Assembly: GCA_963921195.1 (NCBI GenBank) | Contig: OY992537.1 | Coordinates: 65,154,040 to 65,218,039 of the forward strand | Length of the DNA: 64,000 bases | Reading direction: 5' to 3' | Source of the DNA: Pegoplata infirma | Lineage: Eukaryota > Arthropoda > Insecta > Diptera > Anthomyiidae | In this document: positions 1 through 11,479 of the stretch, piece after piece | How the letters are laid out: every line of letters starts with the position of its first letter | Position numbering within the stretch: the first letter of the stretch is position 1 | Notes under the pieces: generated by a model | Databases searched by the model: none | Told to the model about the DNA's origin: nothing | Seen by the model: only the letters and a program-made list of their open reading frames with translations | Program-made: the position numbers and the translations under genes

Positions 1-835
1 TTCTCAGATACTGAGAAATTTTTTCTATAGATTTTTTTTAGGTTCTGAGAAATTTTTTCTTTAGGAAAATTCTGAGATTCTGATAAATTTTTTCTATAGA
101 AAAAATGTCGCAGAATATGAGAATTTTCAAAATATAAGAATTTTTCTATAGTAAAAATACCTCAGAATCTGAAAAACTTTATAATTCTATAAAAAAATGT
201 CTCAGAAGCTGAGGTTTTTTTTATTAAAAAAAATGTCTCAGAATCTGAGAATTTTTCTTAACAAAAAATTTATCAGAATCTTAAAATTTTTCTATAGAAA
301 AAATCTCTCAGAATTTAAGAATATTTCTATAGAAAAATTGTCTCAGAATCTGAGAATTTTTCTATAGAAAAAATGTCTCAGAATCTGAGAAATTTTCTGA
401 GAAAAAATGTCTCCGAATCTGAGAAATTTTCCGAAAAAAATGTTTCTCAGAATCTGAAAATTTTACTATAGAAATAACGTCTCAGAATTTGAGAATTTTT
501 GTAAAGAAAAAATGTCTTAAAATCTAAAAAATTTTTCTATAAAAAAAATTTCTTAGAATCCGAGAATTTTTCTATAAGAAAAATGTTTCAGAATCTGAGA
601 ATTTTTCTGTTAATAAAATATCTCAGAATCTGAAAATTTTTCTATAAAAAATGTCTCAGAATCTGAGAATTTTTCTGTAGAAAAAATGTCCTAGAATCTG
701 GGAATTTTTCTATAGAAAAAATGTCCTAGAATCTGAGAATTTTTCTACAGAAAAAATGTCTCAGAATCTAAGAATTTTTCTATAGAAAAAATGTCTCAGA
801 ATCTTAGAATATTTCGGATTTTTTTAGTAAAAAAT
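1..835. repeat. Palindromic minisatellite, period about 35 bp
   Basis: Degenerate units read roughly GTCTCAGAATCTGAGA followed by ATTTTTCTATAGAAAAA. Each unit is two palindromes in alternation: the near-perfect TCTCAGAATCTGAGA and the perfect TTTTTCTATAGAAAAA. The array is copied at 2542-3376 by the large duplication. The same unit fills the interiors of the hAT-like elements at 11480-13445 and 29331-31479. Confidence 0.9.
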
Positions 836-839
836 AAAA

Positions 840-1317
840 AATGTACCACTCAGTATCCTATTCTGAGCTCATTAATTAAAGCGTTTTGTATTTTAAGGTT
901 ATGTGGAATTTACCAATATTTTCGAGGTGTTCTTTCATTTTCTTTCATAACTTTTGAACCGCGGAACCGATATCGGTCAAATGCAACGTCAATTTTCTCA
1001 GGGCAACAGCAAGTAAATGTGTTATCTTTCAGTCATATCCGCTTAATATTTTGCCCGTTATCGCCAACAGACAGACAAATATCGCCAGAATGTTTTATAA
1101 TAAAATTCTGATTAATTTTTATTAAAAAATAAAAACAATTTTATTCGACTTTTAAAATATTATTTTTTGAGTAGGTTTATTCTAGCTCGAGGTCATTATT
1201 TCCATTACTTATTAAAACTATGTTCTTATAGAATAATTTTCAAGAAAATTATTTTTCTTTTTTAATATATTTATGTTAGTCATTTGTGGCATATACTTAA
1301 TTTTGTTAAAGCCTTTA
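840..1317. other. Spacer of the 2,541-bp unit (also 3381-3858)
   Basis: This is non-minisatellite sequence. The part from about 950 to 1105 resembles a decayed mini-me-like fragment: text equivalent to 'temperature of unknown function' motifs near the GTCY run of the full copy at 41168-41880, including ACAGACAGACAAAT and CGATATCGGT. No supported gene is present. Confidence 0.5.
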
Positions 1318-1318
1318 G

Positions 1319-2541
1319 AAGCAGAATATGAGAACTTTCAAAATTATGAGAATTTTTCTATAGTAAAAATATCTCAGAATCTGAGAAACTTTTTATTCTA
1401 TAGAAAAAAATGAGGAAAAATGTAGAAAAAATGTCTCAGAATCTGAAAATTTTTTTACAGAAAAAATGCCTTAGAATCTGAAAATTTTTCTTTAGAAAAA
1501 ATGTCTAAGAATCTGTAAATTTTTTATAGAAAAAATATCTCAGAATCTGAGAAATTTTCTAAAGAAAAAATGTCTCAGAATCTGAGAATTTTTCTAAAGA
1601 AAAAATGTCTCAGAGTCTGAGAATTTTTCTATAGAAAAAATATCTCAGAGTCTGAGAATTTTTCTATAGAAAAGATATCTCAGAATCTGAGAAATTTTGT
1701 GAGAAAAATGCCTTCCGAAAAAAAATTTCTCATAATCTGAGAATTTTACTATAAAAAAAATGTTTCAGAATCTGAGAATTTTTCTACAGAAAAAATATCT
1801 CTGAAGCTGAGAATTTTTGTATAGAAAATTTTTTATCAAAATATAAGAACTTTTCTATATAAAAAATATATCAGAATCTGAGAAACTTCATTATTCTATA
1901 GAAAAAATATCTCAGAATCTGCGAAGTTTTCAATAGAAAAAAAAGAAAAAAAAGATTTTTTCTATAGAAAAAATATCTCAAAATCTAAGAATTTTCTATA
2001 GAAAAAATTTCTCACAATCTGAAAATTTTTTTAAAGAAAAATGTCTCAGAATCTAAGAATTTTTCTTTAGAAAAAATGTCTCAGAATCTTAAAATTTTTC
2101 TATAGAAAAAATTTCTCAGAATCTGAGAATTTTTAAAGAAAAAATTTTTCAGTATCTGAGAATTTTTCTATAAAAATTGTTTTAGAATTTAAGAACTTTT
2201 CTGTAGAAAAAATGTCTCAGATTCTAAAACAATTTTTCTGTAGAAAAATTCTCAAATTCTGAAACATTTTTTCTATAGAAAAATTCTCAGATTCTAAGAC
2301 AGTTTTTCTTAAGAAAAATTCTCAGATTCTGAGACATTTTTTTAATAAAAAAAATTCTCAGATTCTGAGACATTTTTCTGTAGAATATTAAAGTTTTTCA
2401 GATTCTGAGATATTTTTACTATAGAAAAATTCTCATATTTTAAAAATTATCGTATTCTGCGTCATTTTTTGTATAGAAAAAATCTCAGACATGTTTTCTG
2501 CAGAAAAATTCTTAAATTCTTAGACAATTTTTATTGAAAAA
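1319..2541. repeat. Palindromic minisatellite with strand switch
   Basis: This continues the same minisatellite. Up to about 2210 the units read GTCTCAGAATCTGAGA; from about 2215 to 2541 they read in reverse complement (TCTCAGATTCTGAGAC). The array therefore contains an internal inversion point, which makes the whole block a potential long hairpin. No gene is visible. Confidence 0.85.
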
Positions 2542-3923
2542 TTCTCAGATACTGAGAAATTTTTTCTATAGATTTTTTTTAGGTTCTGAGAAATTTTTTC
2601 TTTAGGAAAATTCTGAGATTCTGATAAATTTTTTCTATAGAAAAAATGTCGCAGAATATGAGAATTTTCAAAATATAAGAATTTTTCTATAGTAAAAATA
2701 CCTCAGAATCTGAAAAACTTTATAATTCTATAAAAAAATGTCTCAGAAGCTGAGGTTTTTTTTATTAAAAAAAATGTCTCAGAATCTGAGAATTTTTCTT
2801 AACAAAAAATTTATCAGAATCTTAAAATTTTTCTATAGAAAAAATCTCTCAGAATTTAAGAATATTTCTATAGAAAAATTGTCTCAGAATCTGAGAATTT
2901 TTCTATAGAAAAAATGTCTCAGAATCTGAGAAATTTTCTGAGAAAAAATGTCTCCGAATCTGAGAAATTTTCCGAAAAAAATGTTTCTCAGAATCTGAAA
3001 ATTTTACTATAGAAATAACGTCTCAGAATTTGAGAATTTTTGTAAAGAAAAAATGTCTTAAAATCTAAAAAATTTTTCTATAAAAAAAATTTCTTAGAAT
3101 CCGAGAATTTTTCTATAAGAAAAATGTTTCAGAATCTGAGAATTTTTCTGTTAATAAAATATCTCAGAATCTGAAAATTTTTCTATAAAAAATGTCTCAG
3201 AATCTGAGAATTTTTCTGTAGAAAAAATGTCCTAGAATCTGGGAATTTTTCTATAGAAAAAATGTCCTAGAATCTGAGAATTTTTCTACAGAAAAAATGT
3301 CTCAGAATCTAAGAATTTTTCTATAGAAAAAATGTCTCAGAATCTTAGAATATTTCGGATTTTTTTAGTAAAAAATAAAAAATGTACCACTCAGTATCCT
3401 ATTCTGAGCTCATTAATTAAAGCGTTTTGTATTTTAAGGTTATGTGGAATTTACCAATATTTTCGAGGTGTTCTTTCATTTTCTTTCATAACTTTTGAAC
3501 CGCGGAACCGATATCGGTCAAATGCAACGTCAATTTTCTCAGGGCAACAGCAAGTAAATGTGTTATCTTTCAGTCATATCCGCTTAATATTTTGCCCGTT
3601 ATCGCCAACAGACAGACAAATATCGCCAGAATGTTTTATAATAAAATTCTGATTAATTTTTATTAAAAAATAAAAACAATTTTATTCGACTTTTAAAATA
3701 TTATTTTTTGAGTAGGTTTATTCTAGCTCGAGGTCATTATTTCCATTACTTATTAAAACTATGTTCTTATAGAATAATTTTCAAGAAAATTATTTTTCTT
3801 TTTTAATATATTTATGTTAGTCATTTGTGGCATATACTTAATTTTGTTAAAGCCTTTAAATAACAATCATACGCAAGAGTGTACAGTGCTTTAATTTTAA
3901 TAATTTGGCTATTCAGTAAGTAG

Positions 3924-4764
3924 TAGAGTTGTCAATTATTCGACTTTTAACTTTGTTCGAATAATTCAAATAATTGTTTTTGTTCGTTCGATCAAACGAT
4001 TAAATCTAAAAAATTATTCGATTAATCGATGAGAATAACGAATAAAAAAAGTGGTTATAAAAAAATATTTTTAATAATTTTTAAGTCTTTTAAGTTGGGG
4101 GGGATTCGGCGGTGGACATTGTAGGACATCTTTTCCATCATCACATAAATGTTTACAAATTCTATTATTACGATATTTACGCCTTAAAAACACACCTTTG
4201 TCATTATTTTGTATTATTTTCTATAACCAGGCCCTTAAAAGTGCGCGGGCCGAAAAAAGAATTAAATTTCCTAATCATCTTGGTTCAAATGTAGGTCAAT
4301 GAAAATATTTCATTTGTTGAACAAATAAAAAAAAAAAAACAAGTAAAACATTTTTGTTTTTCTGGTGGTGTTTAAGTTCTGTAAGGGGAAACATTTTTCC
4401 CCTCGTCCGATGTTGTAACCGAAATTTACCAGCCTATGACCGGAAGACCTAAACGTACCTAACTTCAGGAGTATAGCTCTTTTATTTTGGACTGTATCGT
4501 GCCCTCCACAGACGGACGGATAGGCGGACATCGCTAGAATGTCTTATAATCGATCACTGATCAAAAATATATTTCCTTTTTGGGGACCTAGACCGATATT
4601 TTGGTACTGTAGTGGAGGTTATATAATAATAATTGTTCGATTAATTGACATAAATTAATCGATTTATTTGTTATTCGAAAATAGTCATTTTTAAATTAAT
4701 CGAACAAGAGTTTGGTTTTGTTTGATCGATTAATCGAATTATTCTTAATCGGTTGACAACTCTA
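3924..4764. mobile_element. hAT-like non-autonomous element, 8-bp TSD
   Basis: The termini are inverted repeats beginning TAGAGTTGTCAA, and the same 8-bp sequence GTAAGTAG flanks both ends (3916-3923 and 4765-4772). Both ends also share ATTAATCG/CGATTAAT-rich subterminal sequence. An 8-bp target duplication with short terminal repeats is typical of hAT transposons. No transposase frame is present, so it would depend on an enzyme made elsewhere. It carries a mini-me-like segment inside. Confidence 0.85.
4200..4620 (-). repeat. Mini-me/DINE-1-like repeat inside the hAT-like element
   Basis: It shares the conserved path seen in many copies here: TTTTATTTTGGACTGTATCG, then a GACGGACGGA run, CATCGCTAGAATGTCTTA, ATCGATCACTGATCA, a 'ggggacctagaccgatatt' block, and a GGAGG end. 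The GTCY run reads on the minus strand. Dipteran mini-me and DINE-1 repeats are known for a conserved core next to a GTCY microsatellite; the family name is from memory. Confidence 0.6.
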
Positions 4765-4772
4765 GTAAGTAG

Positions 4773-7095
4773 GTACTGGACCGATTGCAGCAAAAATTAT
4801 ATTGGTTATAGCTAACATAATTTCGAGCTTTATTTTGGATGCTGGACCCAATAGGGGCACAACTAGGAACCTGCAAACAAGGACATGTTTAGTACACAAA
4901 AACTTAAAATGCTTTTAAAATCACCGATTTTAACTGCGTGTAAAAAAATATAGCGCTGAACTAAAAAAAGCCTTGAGGGTTTTGTTTTGTAAAATCTCAA
5001 CTTTCATTTGCTTTTGGTTTCATTGCATTCCGATTCAAAAAGTTCGAAAATTATAAAAAATTAAGGAAAACTGTAACGATTATTAATAAGCGACAATTGA
5101 AGAAAAATCAGAAAAATCTTAAAAAAAATTCAGAAAATTTTGAGTTAAAATTATAAACAATAGTTTTAATATAAAATTATCCAATTTTTTCCAGTGTAAA
5201 TATATTTTCATAAGTGTTCTCTTAAAAAAATAAAAATTATCCTGTGTATTTATATTTCATGCGTAGGTTTTCATTAAATATGAAAAAAAAAATAAATAGC
5301 GTGAAATTTGTGTTTTTGTAAAATTATATTTATGATTATGTACATATCGTATTATAAGTAGGTATTACATGAATTTGTTCTTTGTACTTATTATATTTAT
5401 GCAAACAACTCCTTAAAATGACTACAACAACTGCTATGGGGGTGGTTGGTTGTTGTTTTGGTCCTTCGTTGCTTAAAACATGTTCAAGTGAATTTCTTGT
5501 AAAAAAACGCATGTAAATAAACAACTGTAAACAACAGCTGCATAACGTTGTTATTTTTGTTTTCTTTATGGAAAATTATGTTTATCGTTGTGTCTGAATA
5601 TTATTTAAAAATTTAAGCTTCAATTAACCCGTAAAATGGTACATACCAAAACCACTATACAACACAAAATGCGTGATAATAGGTAAATATTTGTATAAGC
5701 AAAAGTTCAATGCTGTTGATTTTGTATATTTGGAACGTAAAAGTAAAACGGGGGTGCGAGAAAGGATGATACTAATTTCAAGAAAATTTCAAGTTATTGT
5801 GGAAAATATTAAATCACTTACGAAAAAATAAATGTTTTAAATTATTTTAACATATTCGTTAGCTTTTTGTAAAAAGGGGCTAAGTCCATATTTTTTCAAA
5901 AAACCATTTTTTGATAAATTAAGATAAAATAAGTAAAAATACACAAGTTAAATAATAAACATAAAAACACAAATGAGCAATCCAAGGGAAATTTAACTGA
6001 AGGATCACTGATTTTGTTTATCTTTGGTTATTTAATAGAGATTCATAAATTATTGAAAACTATATTTTTATTTTTTTGGATCAATACTTTGGAAGATATG
6101 GGCGTTTAAAAAAGCGCTTTTTTGTTAATATTGACTTTTATATAGTTTTTTTTTTTTAATTTTACAAAAACAATATTGTTTAAAAAATTAAAAAAAAATA
6201 TATATATAAAAAAAAAATTAAAAAAAAAAAAAATATAATATAATATAAATACGAAGAGAAAATTGTTATAACAACAGCGGACAATGGCAATAAAACGGTA
6301 ATTATGTACACCCGAGTAAAAAGAAGTTATATGACGCAATATTTAATTATTTATGAACAGATATGCGTTTATGTAAATCCATATTAATTTTGATCCGAAA
6401 ATTGGCGGATCGAATATTATACGATTATATCAAATTCTATTATTTTTGATAAAATAATATCAAATTTGATTAGGTTTGATCCCAAAAATGGGTCTATCTA
6501 GTTGTACTAAATCATATCTTATCTGTTAAAATTAGATAAATTTTTATATAATTAGATGAAGTCTGGTAAAATTTTTTGGAAATTTAAACGTGCAATTAGA
6601 AAATATTTTATCAGATTGGATACATTATCAATTAAAAGAGTTTTTATTGCATTCTTCGTAATTTTTTCGGAACTTAGCAAATTATTAAAAATTTGTAATT
6701 TTTTTTTCTAAAATCATTTATAAGGGATTTACATTTTCCAAAAAATGTTTGTGTCTTAGAAAATTTAAAAACACTTTTTCGGAACTCAAAAATTTTTCAA
6801 AAAAATTTAATTTCTTCTAAAAAAAAATTTTCAATGATTTTTTTAACTCAAAAAAAAAATTGCCAAAAAAATTTTGTGTCCGGGACTCTGGAAAATTTTT
6901 ATAAAATTTTTTAGGACTTGAAATTTTTTATTTTTTTTTTTTAATTGTCCGGGACTTTTTTCGGGATATAATTATAAATAAAATCATATATCTTTTTATC
7001 TGCCATATCTAAAAAACTTCCGACCTTATATGTCATATCTAATTTCATATAGATCAGTATATAAAAAGATATGAATATGTATGCTATCATATTAA
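4773..7095. other. No supported gene
   Basis: AT-rich sequence. The part at 4773-4870 (with 3870-3923) is a repeat also seen near 15120-15196 plus 16637-16690 and, inverted, near 62270-62345. There are poly-A/T tracts near 6140-6250 and 6830-6960. A minus-strand frame at 5336-5524 has no recognisable domain or splice context. Confidence 0.5.
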
Positions 7096-8321
7096 ACAAG
7101 TAAGAAAATTATAGTCGATCAAGACCGATCATATAATACCCTACACCAGAGTTTCCCGGAAAATGGGCCCCAAGTTCAAACATGGACTGATTAGATCTAT
7201 ATTTTGTCAAATCTTCAATAAGTGTAAAAAACACTCCTAAATCAAATTTGAGTGAAATATGCTTCTTTCTGTTGACAATATACCGCTTTAACTAAATATC
7301 GGGCAAAATTTTCAAATGGGGCGGGCCAAACTCCAAAAATGGTCCGATGATATTTAGATTTTATAAGGTTGTTAATGTATGCGTTTAACATACACAAGCA
7401 GAATTTTAATTAAATATTTTCTATTTTCATGAAATTTGAGAGATTTATGTGAAAATGGGGAAGGTGGTTTGTTTGGGGGCTACAAGAAGAACCAGTCCGA
7501 TTTCTTTAAAATTCGGAATGGTGATTTGTGTAGATATAGATAGATACGTGAGACAAAAATAAGTAGTAAAGAGTATGGAGATAAATAAGTAGTTACTGAC
7601 TCGGATTACTAATAAGGAGTAAAAACCCATTACCAATAAGAAGTAAAATAATTAGTTAATTAAAACATTTTAAATTTAATTTGTTTTTACTAAAACTTAA
7701 AAATTGCGTAATTTTTTTTAAGTTTTTAAGTACTTTTTAAGTTAATTGAATTGTAAAGGTTAAAAACTGCAAGTTCAAGGAGATATTATTACTTAGAAGT
7801 GCTTTCATAACATATTACTTTTGGGCTTAAAATAATGTTAATGGTAATGGGTACTCAGTATAAATAATGTACTTGGTAATGATTACATTTCACAACTCAT
7901 TACCATGTTTTTGCTGGGTAAAACATGATAACCTGCCAAATTTCGAAAATATACCTATTATAATGCGGTTATTAGAGTCATTTGAGCCAAAACTAAAGAG
8001 GACCTTTCTATGGGGGCTAGGTCTAAATATTGACCGATTTCCAATTTCAATAGGCTTCGTCCTTGGGCAAAAAGAGCCTTAAGTTTCAAATTTCAAGTCA
8101 ATTGATTAAAAATTGCGACCTGTATCGTGTTTACAACGTTTGCATGGACAGACAGACGGACGGACAGACGTACGGACGGACATCGCTAAATCGACTCAAA
8201 AAGTGATTCTGAGTCGATCGGTATGCTTAAAAGTTGGTCTATGACCAATAGTTCGTGTAGTTACAAACATCAGCACAAACTCATTATACCCTGTACCACA
8301 GTGTGGTGTAGGGTATAAAAA
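7096..8321 (-). repeat. Mini-me-like repeat, variant B, with internal MITE
   Basis: It starts with AAGTAAG and the short hairpin around GATCAAGACCGATC, followed by ATACCCTACACCA. It ends with a GACAGACGGACGGACAGACG microsatellite, CATCGCTAAATCGACTC, and a mirror of the start, TGGTGTAGGGTATAAAA. The start and end therefore form a weak inverted repeat (CCCTACACCA/TGGTGTAGGG). A second, longer copy is at 19546-22422. About 380 bp of foreign sequence interrupts it near 7540-7918. Confidence 0.6.
7540..7918. mobile_element. CCCAGC-family MITE fragment
   Basis: The right end reads CATGTTTTTGCTGGG, the same terminus as the complete element at 47849-48275, with the same GTAATGG-rich interior. The left terminus is not recognisable, so this copy is truncated or decayed. 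It interrupts the mini-me-like repeat relative to the sister copy at 19546-20190. Confidence 0.5.
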
Positions 8322-8335
8322 CAAGGAAAAATACA

Positions 8336-9710
8336 ATGCTATATATAAACTTGTATGTCCATTAAAGCGGAGTGAATTGTTCGGAGCAAAATTTTCGACA
8401 AAATCGTCTAGGATATTTGGATTCTGCATAAAATTCTAAGAAAAAATGCCGAACAAACCATGTCTCAAAAATCAGTTTTGACCCCCCCAATTTTCAAAAA
8501 TAGTTTTGTACGATATACGCCTTTTCCATTAATCAGCACGAGAAAAAGGGTATTTTTTGACCTGGGATCTTTAGATTGTGTAAATAGATACACTATGGAG
8601 CCATTTTGACATTCCCATTTACAGTTTTATTAAATTTCAAAATCTCGCGATTTTTTTTTCGCGATTTTCATTTTTTTTAAATCACAAAATATGAAAAAGT
8701 AGTGTAGTTTGATAAGCGATAACTTCTTAAGTAAATATCCGATTTTTAAAATCAAAATTGAAATTAAAAGCTTAGGTCCTCTAGATTAAACTTGAAAGTT
8801 AAAAAAAAATGTGTTATTAAAAAAATGCATTTTAAATGCAAATGCATTTTTTAGTGCATTTTCGTCAACTTTCACCTCTTTTGATTTTTTTTAATTAACA
8901 TATTATGAAAGTATGACATTTTTAGAAAAAAAATCAGTTATCATTTAAATAGGACACAAAAGTCTTCTATTTTTAATATTTTTTTTTAAATTATGCCCAA
9001 ATAAAAATATTTTTTTTTTCTTTTTTAATTTTGTTATTAAATGCTTTTAGGAGTTTTTCAAATCGTTTATCGATGTTCTTTGAAGATCTATAACTCCTTA
9101 AGTAAATATCGGATTTTGATAATCAAAATTGAAATTGAAAGCTAAAATCCTCTACTTTAAACGAAAAAGTTTTAAAAAATTGTGGCAATAAAAGAATGGT
9201 GTGGTTTGCCACTTTTTAATTTTTTGTGGATTTAAAAAAAAATAAAATCGCGAATAAAAGCGCGAGTTTTTGGAATTTAATTAAACTGTAAATGGGAATG
9301 TCTAAATGGCTCCTTAGAGTATCTGGCTTCATTATAAAAAAATCTAAAGACCCAACTCCAGATTTTTGTTTTTTAGCGCCCTCTAGCGGTGGTTTAGAGC
9401 AAAATAAATATCAAATATGGATTCCCCGTACCCAAAAATACCAGGTACACCTCTTAATACAAAATAAAAGCAAAATTTATTAGTAAAACAATATATTCCA
9501 AATAATAAGCCCAGCTAAAAAAGTCGTATATCGTGCAAAACTATTTTTGAAAATTGGGGGGGGGGGGGGTCAAAACTGATTTTTGAGACATGGTTTGTTC
9601 GGCATTTTTTCTTAGAATTTTATGCAGAATCCAAATATTCTAGACGATTTTGTCGAACAAAAATTACTCCGCCCTAATGTCCATATCAAAGTTCATGCAT
9701 AACCATATAT
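8336..9710. mobile_element. Long foldback element
   Basis: Sequence at 8336-8520 is repeated in inverted orientation at about 9520-9705, including the TTTTGTCGAA/TTCGACAAAA block, ATGCAGAATCC and a long C/G run. Inner arms pair near 8590-8660 and 9240-9320 (CATTCCCATTTACAGTTT and its complement). A block at 8712-8800 also recurs as a direct repeat at 9083-9175. No transposase frame and no clear target duplication were found. Confidence 0.7.
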
Positions 9711-9849
9711 AAATATTAGAGTTCGTTTTCAATTTTTTTTTTGAGTTCGATTTCTGGATATTATCACTTTTTAGAAGGTTTTTGGATCAAGAAAAATAAT
9801 GGCGTATTTTTTTTTAAATTCCAACTTCTTCCCGTGCCTATTGGCGACT

Positions 9850-11082
9850 CAAATCGCGGATTTTGGGTCCCTTTTCATATACAACAAAAACGGCTAAATG
9901 TATGTCAAATCTGACTTCAGTATTCGATTCTACGGGAAAACTTAGGCCCATAAGCGTTTTTTAGTTTTTGGAATGCACCAGAATTCATAATTAGAGTGGT
10001 CCAAAAAATATTTTTTTAGAAAAAAAAAAAAATGAAATATTTTTTTTGTTAATATACAATGAAAAAATACTTACATCTGAGAAAAATGGTCCAAAAATTT
10101 TAATTTTGTCGTTACTCGTTCATAAGTTATTAAAGTTTAAAAATTTAATTTTTTAGTGAATACAAAATAATTTATTGGTTTTGTAATTTCTATTTAACAG
10201 CAATTCTAATTAATTCTATTCCTTTCGACAGCATATAAAGCTAAACAGTTTAAATTATCTTTATTTTTAACTAAACACAAGTTGTTCAGGCGCGAAATTT
10301 TACCAACAAATTGTTCGGTTGTAAAATTTTGTGCCTGAACATGTTTAGTTAAAAATAAAGATAATTTAAATTGTTTAGCTTTATTTGCTATGAAAAGGAA
10401 TATAATTGATTAGAATTATTGTTGTTAAATAGAAATAACAAAACTAAGGCCGCTGTTCCAAAAAAAGTAATTCACATAAAAAAATGTGAAAGTGAAAATT
10501 TTCGAATTTTTTTGGTGTTCTATATTTTACATACGAATTTCTTTTTCGCTTTCTTTCACATAAATAAAATTTTGTGAAATTAAAAGGAATGCACTTTTTT
10601 CCTTATAATTTTTTTAATTAAAATTATTCGATTTCAACTTCGAATGAAAACGTGATCAACAAAACACTAAACTTGATTTCATGTGATTCGGAAATTTTCA
10701 TGTGAATTGAAAAGTTGTGAAAGAAGAACAGAGGCCTAATAAAATATTTTGTATTCACTAAAAAATTAAATTTTTAAACTTTAATAATAATAATAACTTT
10801 AATAACTTGAACGTGTAACAACAAAATAAAAATTTTTGGACCATTTTTCTCAGATTTAAGTATTTTTTCATTGTTTATTAACAAAAAAATATTTTATTTT
10901 TTTTTTAAATTAGTTTTTTGGACCACTCTAATCATGCATTCTGGTGCATTACAAAAACTAAAAAAAAGCTTATGGGGCTAAGTTTTCCTGTAGAATCGAA
11001 TAGTGAAGTCAGATTTGACATATATTCAGCCGTTTTTGTTGTATCGGAAAAGGGACCCAAAATCCGCGATTTGAAATTGTGT
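9850..11082. mobile_element. Near-complete palindromic foldback element
   Basis: The arms begin with CAAATCGCGGATTTTGGGTCC at 9855 and end with its complement near 11080. They pair continuously to a centre near 10310 (TTCAGGCGC/GTGCCTGAA). The right arm is interrupted by a small element at 10448-10736. Open frames on both strands at 10918-11135 are arm artefacts. Confidence 0.8.
10448..10736. mobile_element. PIF/Harbinger-like MITE, 289 bp, TSD TAA
   Basis: It begins GGCCGCTGTTCC and ends GAACAGAGGCC, and is flanked by TAA on both sides (10445-10447, 10737-10739). The opposite arm of the enclosing palindrome shows the uninterrupted host sequence, which supports the boundaries. GGCC termini plus a three-base TAA target fit Tourist-type PIF/Harbinger elements. 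Related copies are at 20498-21716 and, as a fragment, near 55890-56140. Confidence 0.7.
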
Positions 11083-11471
11083 TTGTGTTTGTTGAATTTT
11101 TTGTGTTGAAAAAAACAAAATTCTATTTTCAACAATCAATATTTACAAACGTTTGTTGATATAACAAATTTCCGTATAAGAGCACTTTCAGTGAAAAAAT
11201 TAATTGTATTCGCAAATGCGGGGGTCAATATAACAATTCGTTTTTTCTGTGGAGTCTGTGACATGCCGCCTAATTTCTTTAAAGCTTTCCCAAGCTCGAC
11301 TTTTCTTAAATTTAGGTAAACTTGCTTTAAATTTAGTATACGTTTTTTAATGTAGATTAAATTTTAATTAAATCGTTATTTGTATTAACAATGGAGTTAA
11401 TTGCATAAAAAACTATTTATTTCGGTTTTGTTACACACTTATCCATTCTATATTTTCCTTTTTGGTTGAAT
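11083..11471. other. No gene seen
   Basis: This is AT-rich sequence between a foldback and a hAT-like element. I see no coding frame, RNA gene or repeat that I can name. Confidence 0.4.
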
Positions 11472-11479
11472 ATATTGGT

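Larger units (their letters stand above)
1..3858. repeat. 2,541-bp tandem duplication, second copy partial
   Basis: Bases 1-1317 recur at 2542-3858 with no difference that I could find, giving an offset of exactly 2,541 bp. The match stops after 1317/3858, where the next base is G in one copy and A in the other. The first copy runs off the left edge, so more units may lie outside the window. Each unit holds a palindromic minisatellite and a spacer of about 480 bp. The 106-codon open frames at 791-1111 and 3332-3652 are identical and run from minisatellite into spacer; they are not convincing genes. Apparent identity suggests a very young duplication, a homogenised satellite, or an assembly duplication. 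Confidence 0.9.

Noticed and set aside
1..835. CRISPR-like array (about 35-bp repeats with dyad symmetry)
   Set aside because: Units are contiguous and degenerate, with no unique spacers, no leader and no cas genes, in an intron-bearing eukaryotic genome. It is a minisatellite.
791..1111. 106-codon open frame, duplicated exactly at 3332-3652
   Set aside because: It starts in minisatellite sequence and runs into a spacer; identity is explained by the 2,541-bp duplication. No domain or promoter.
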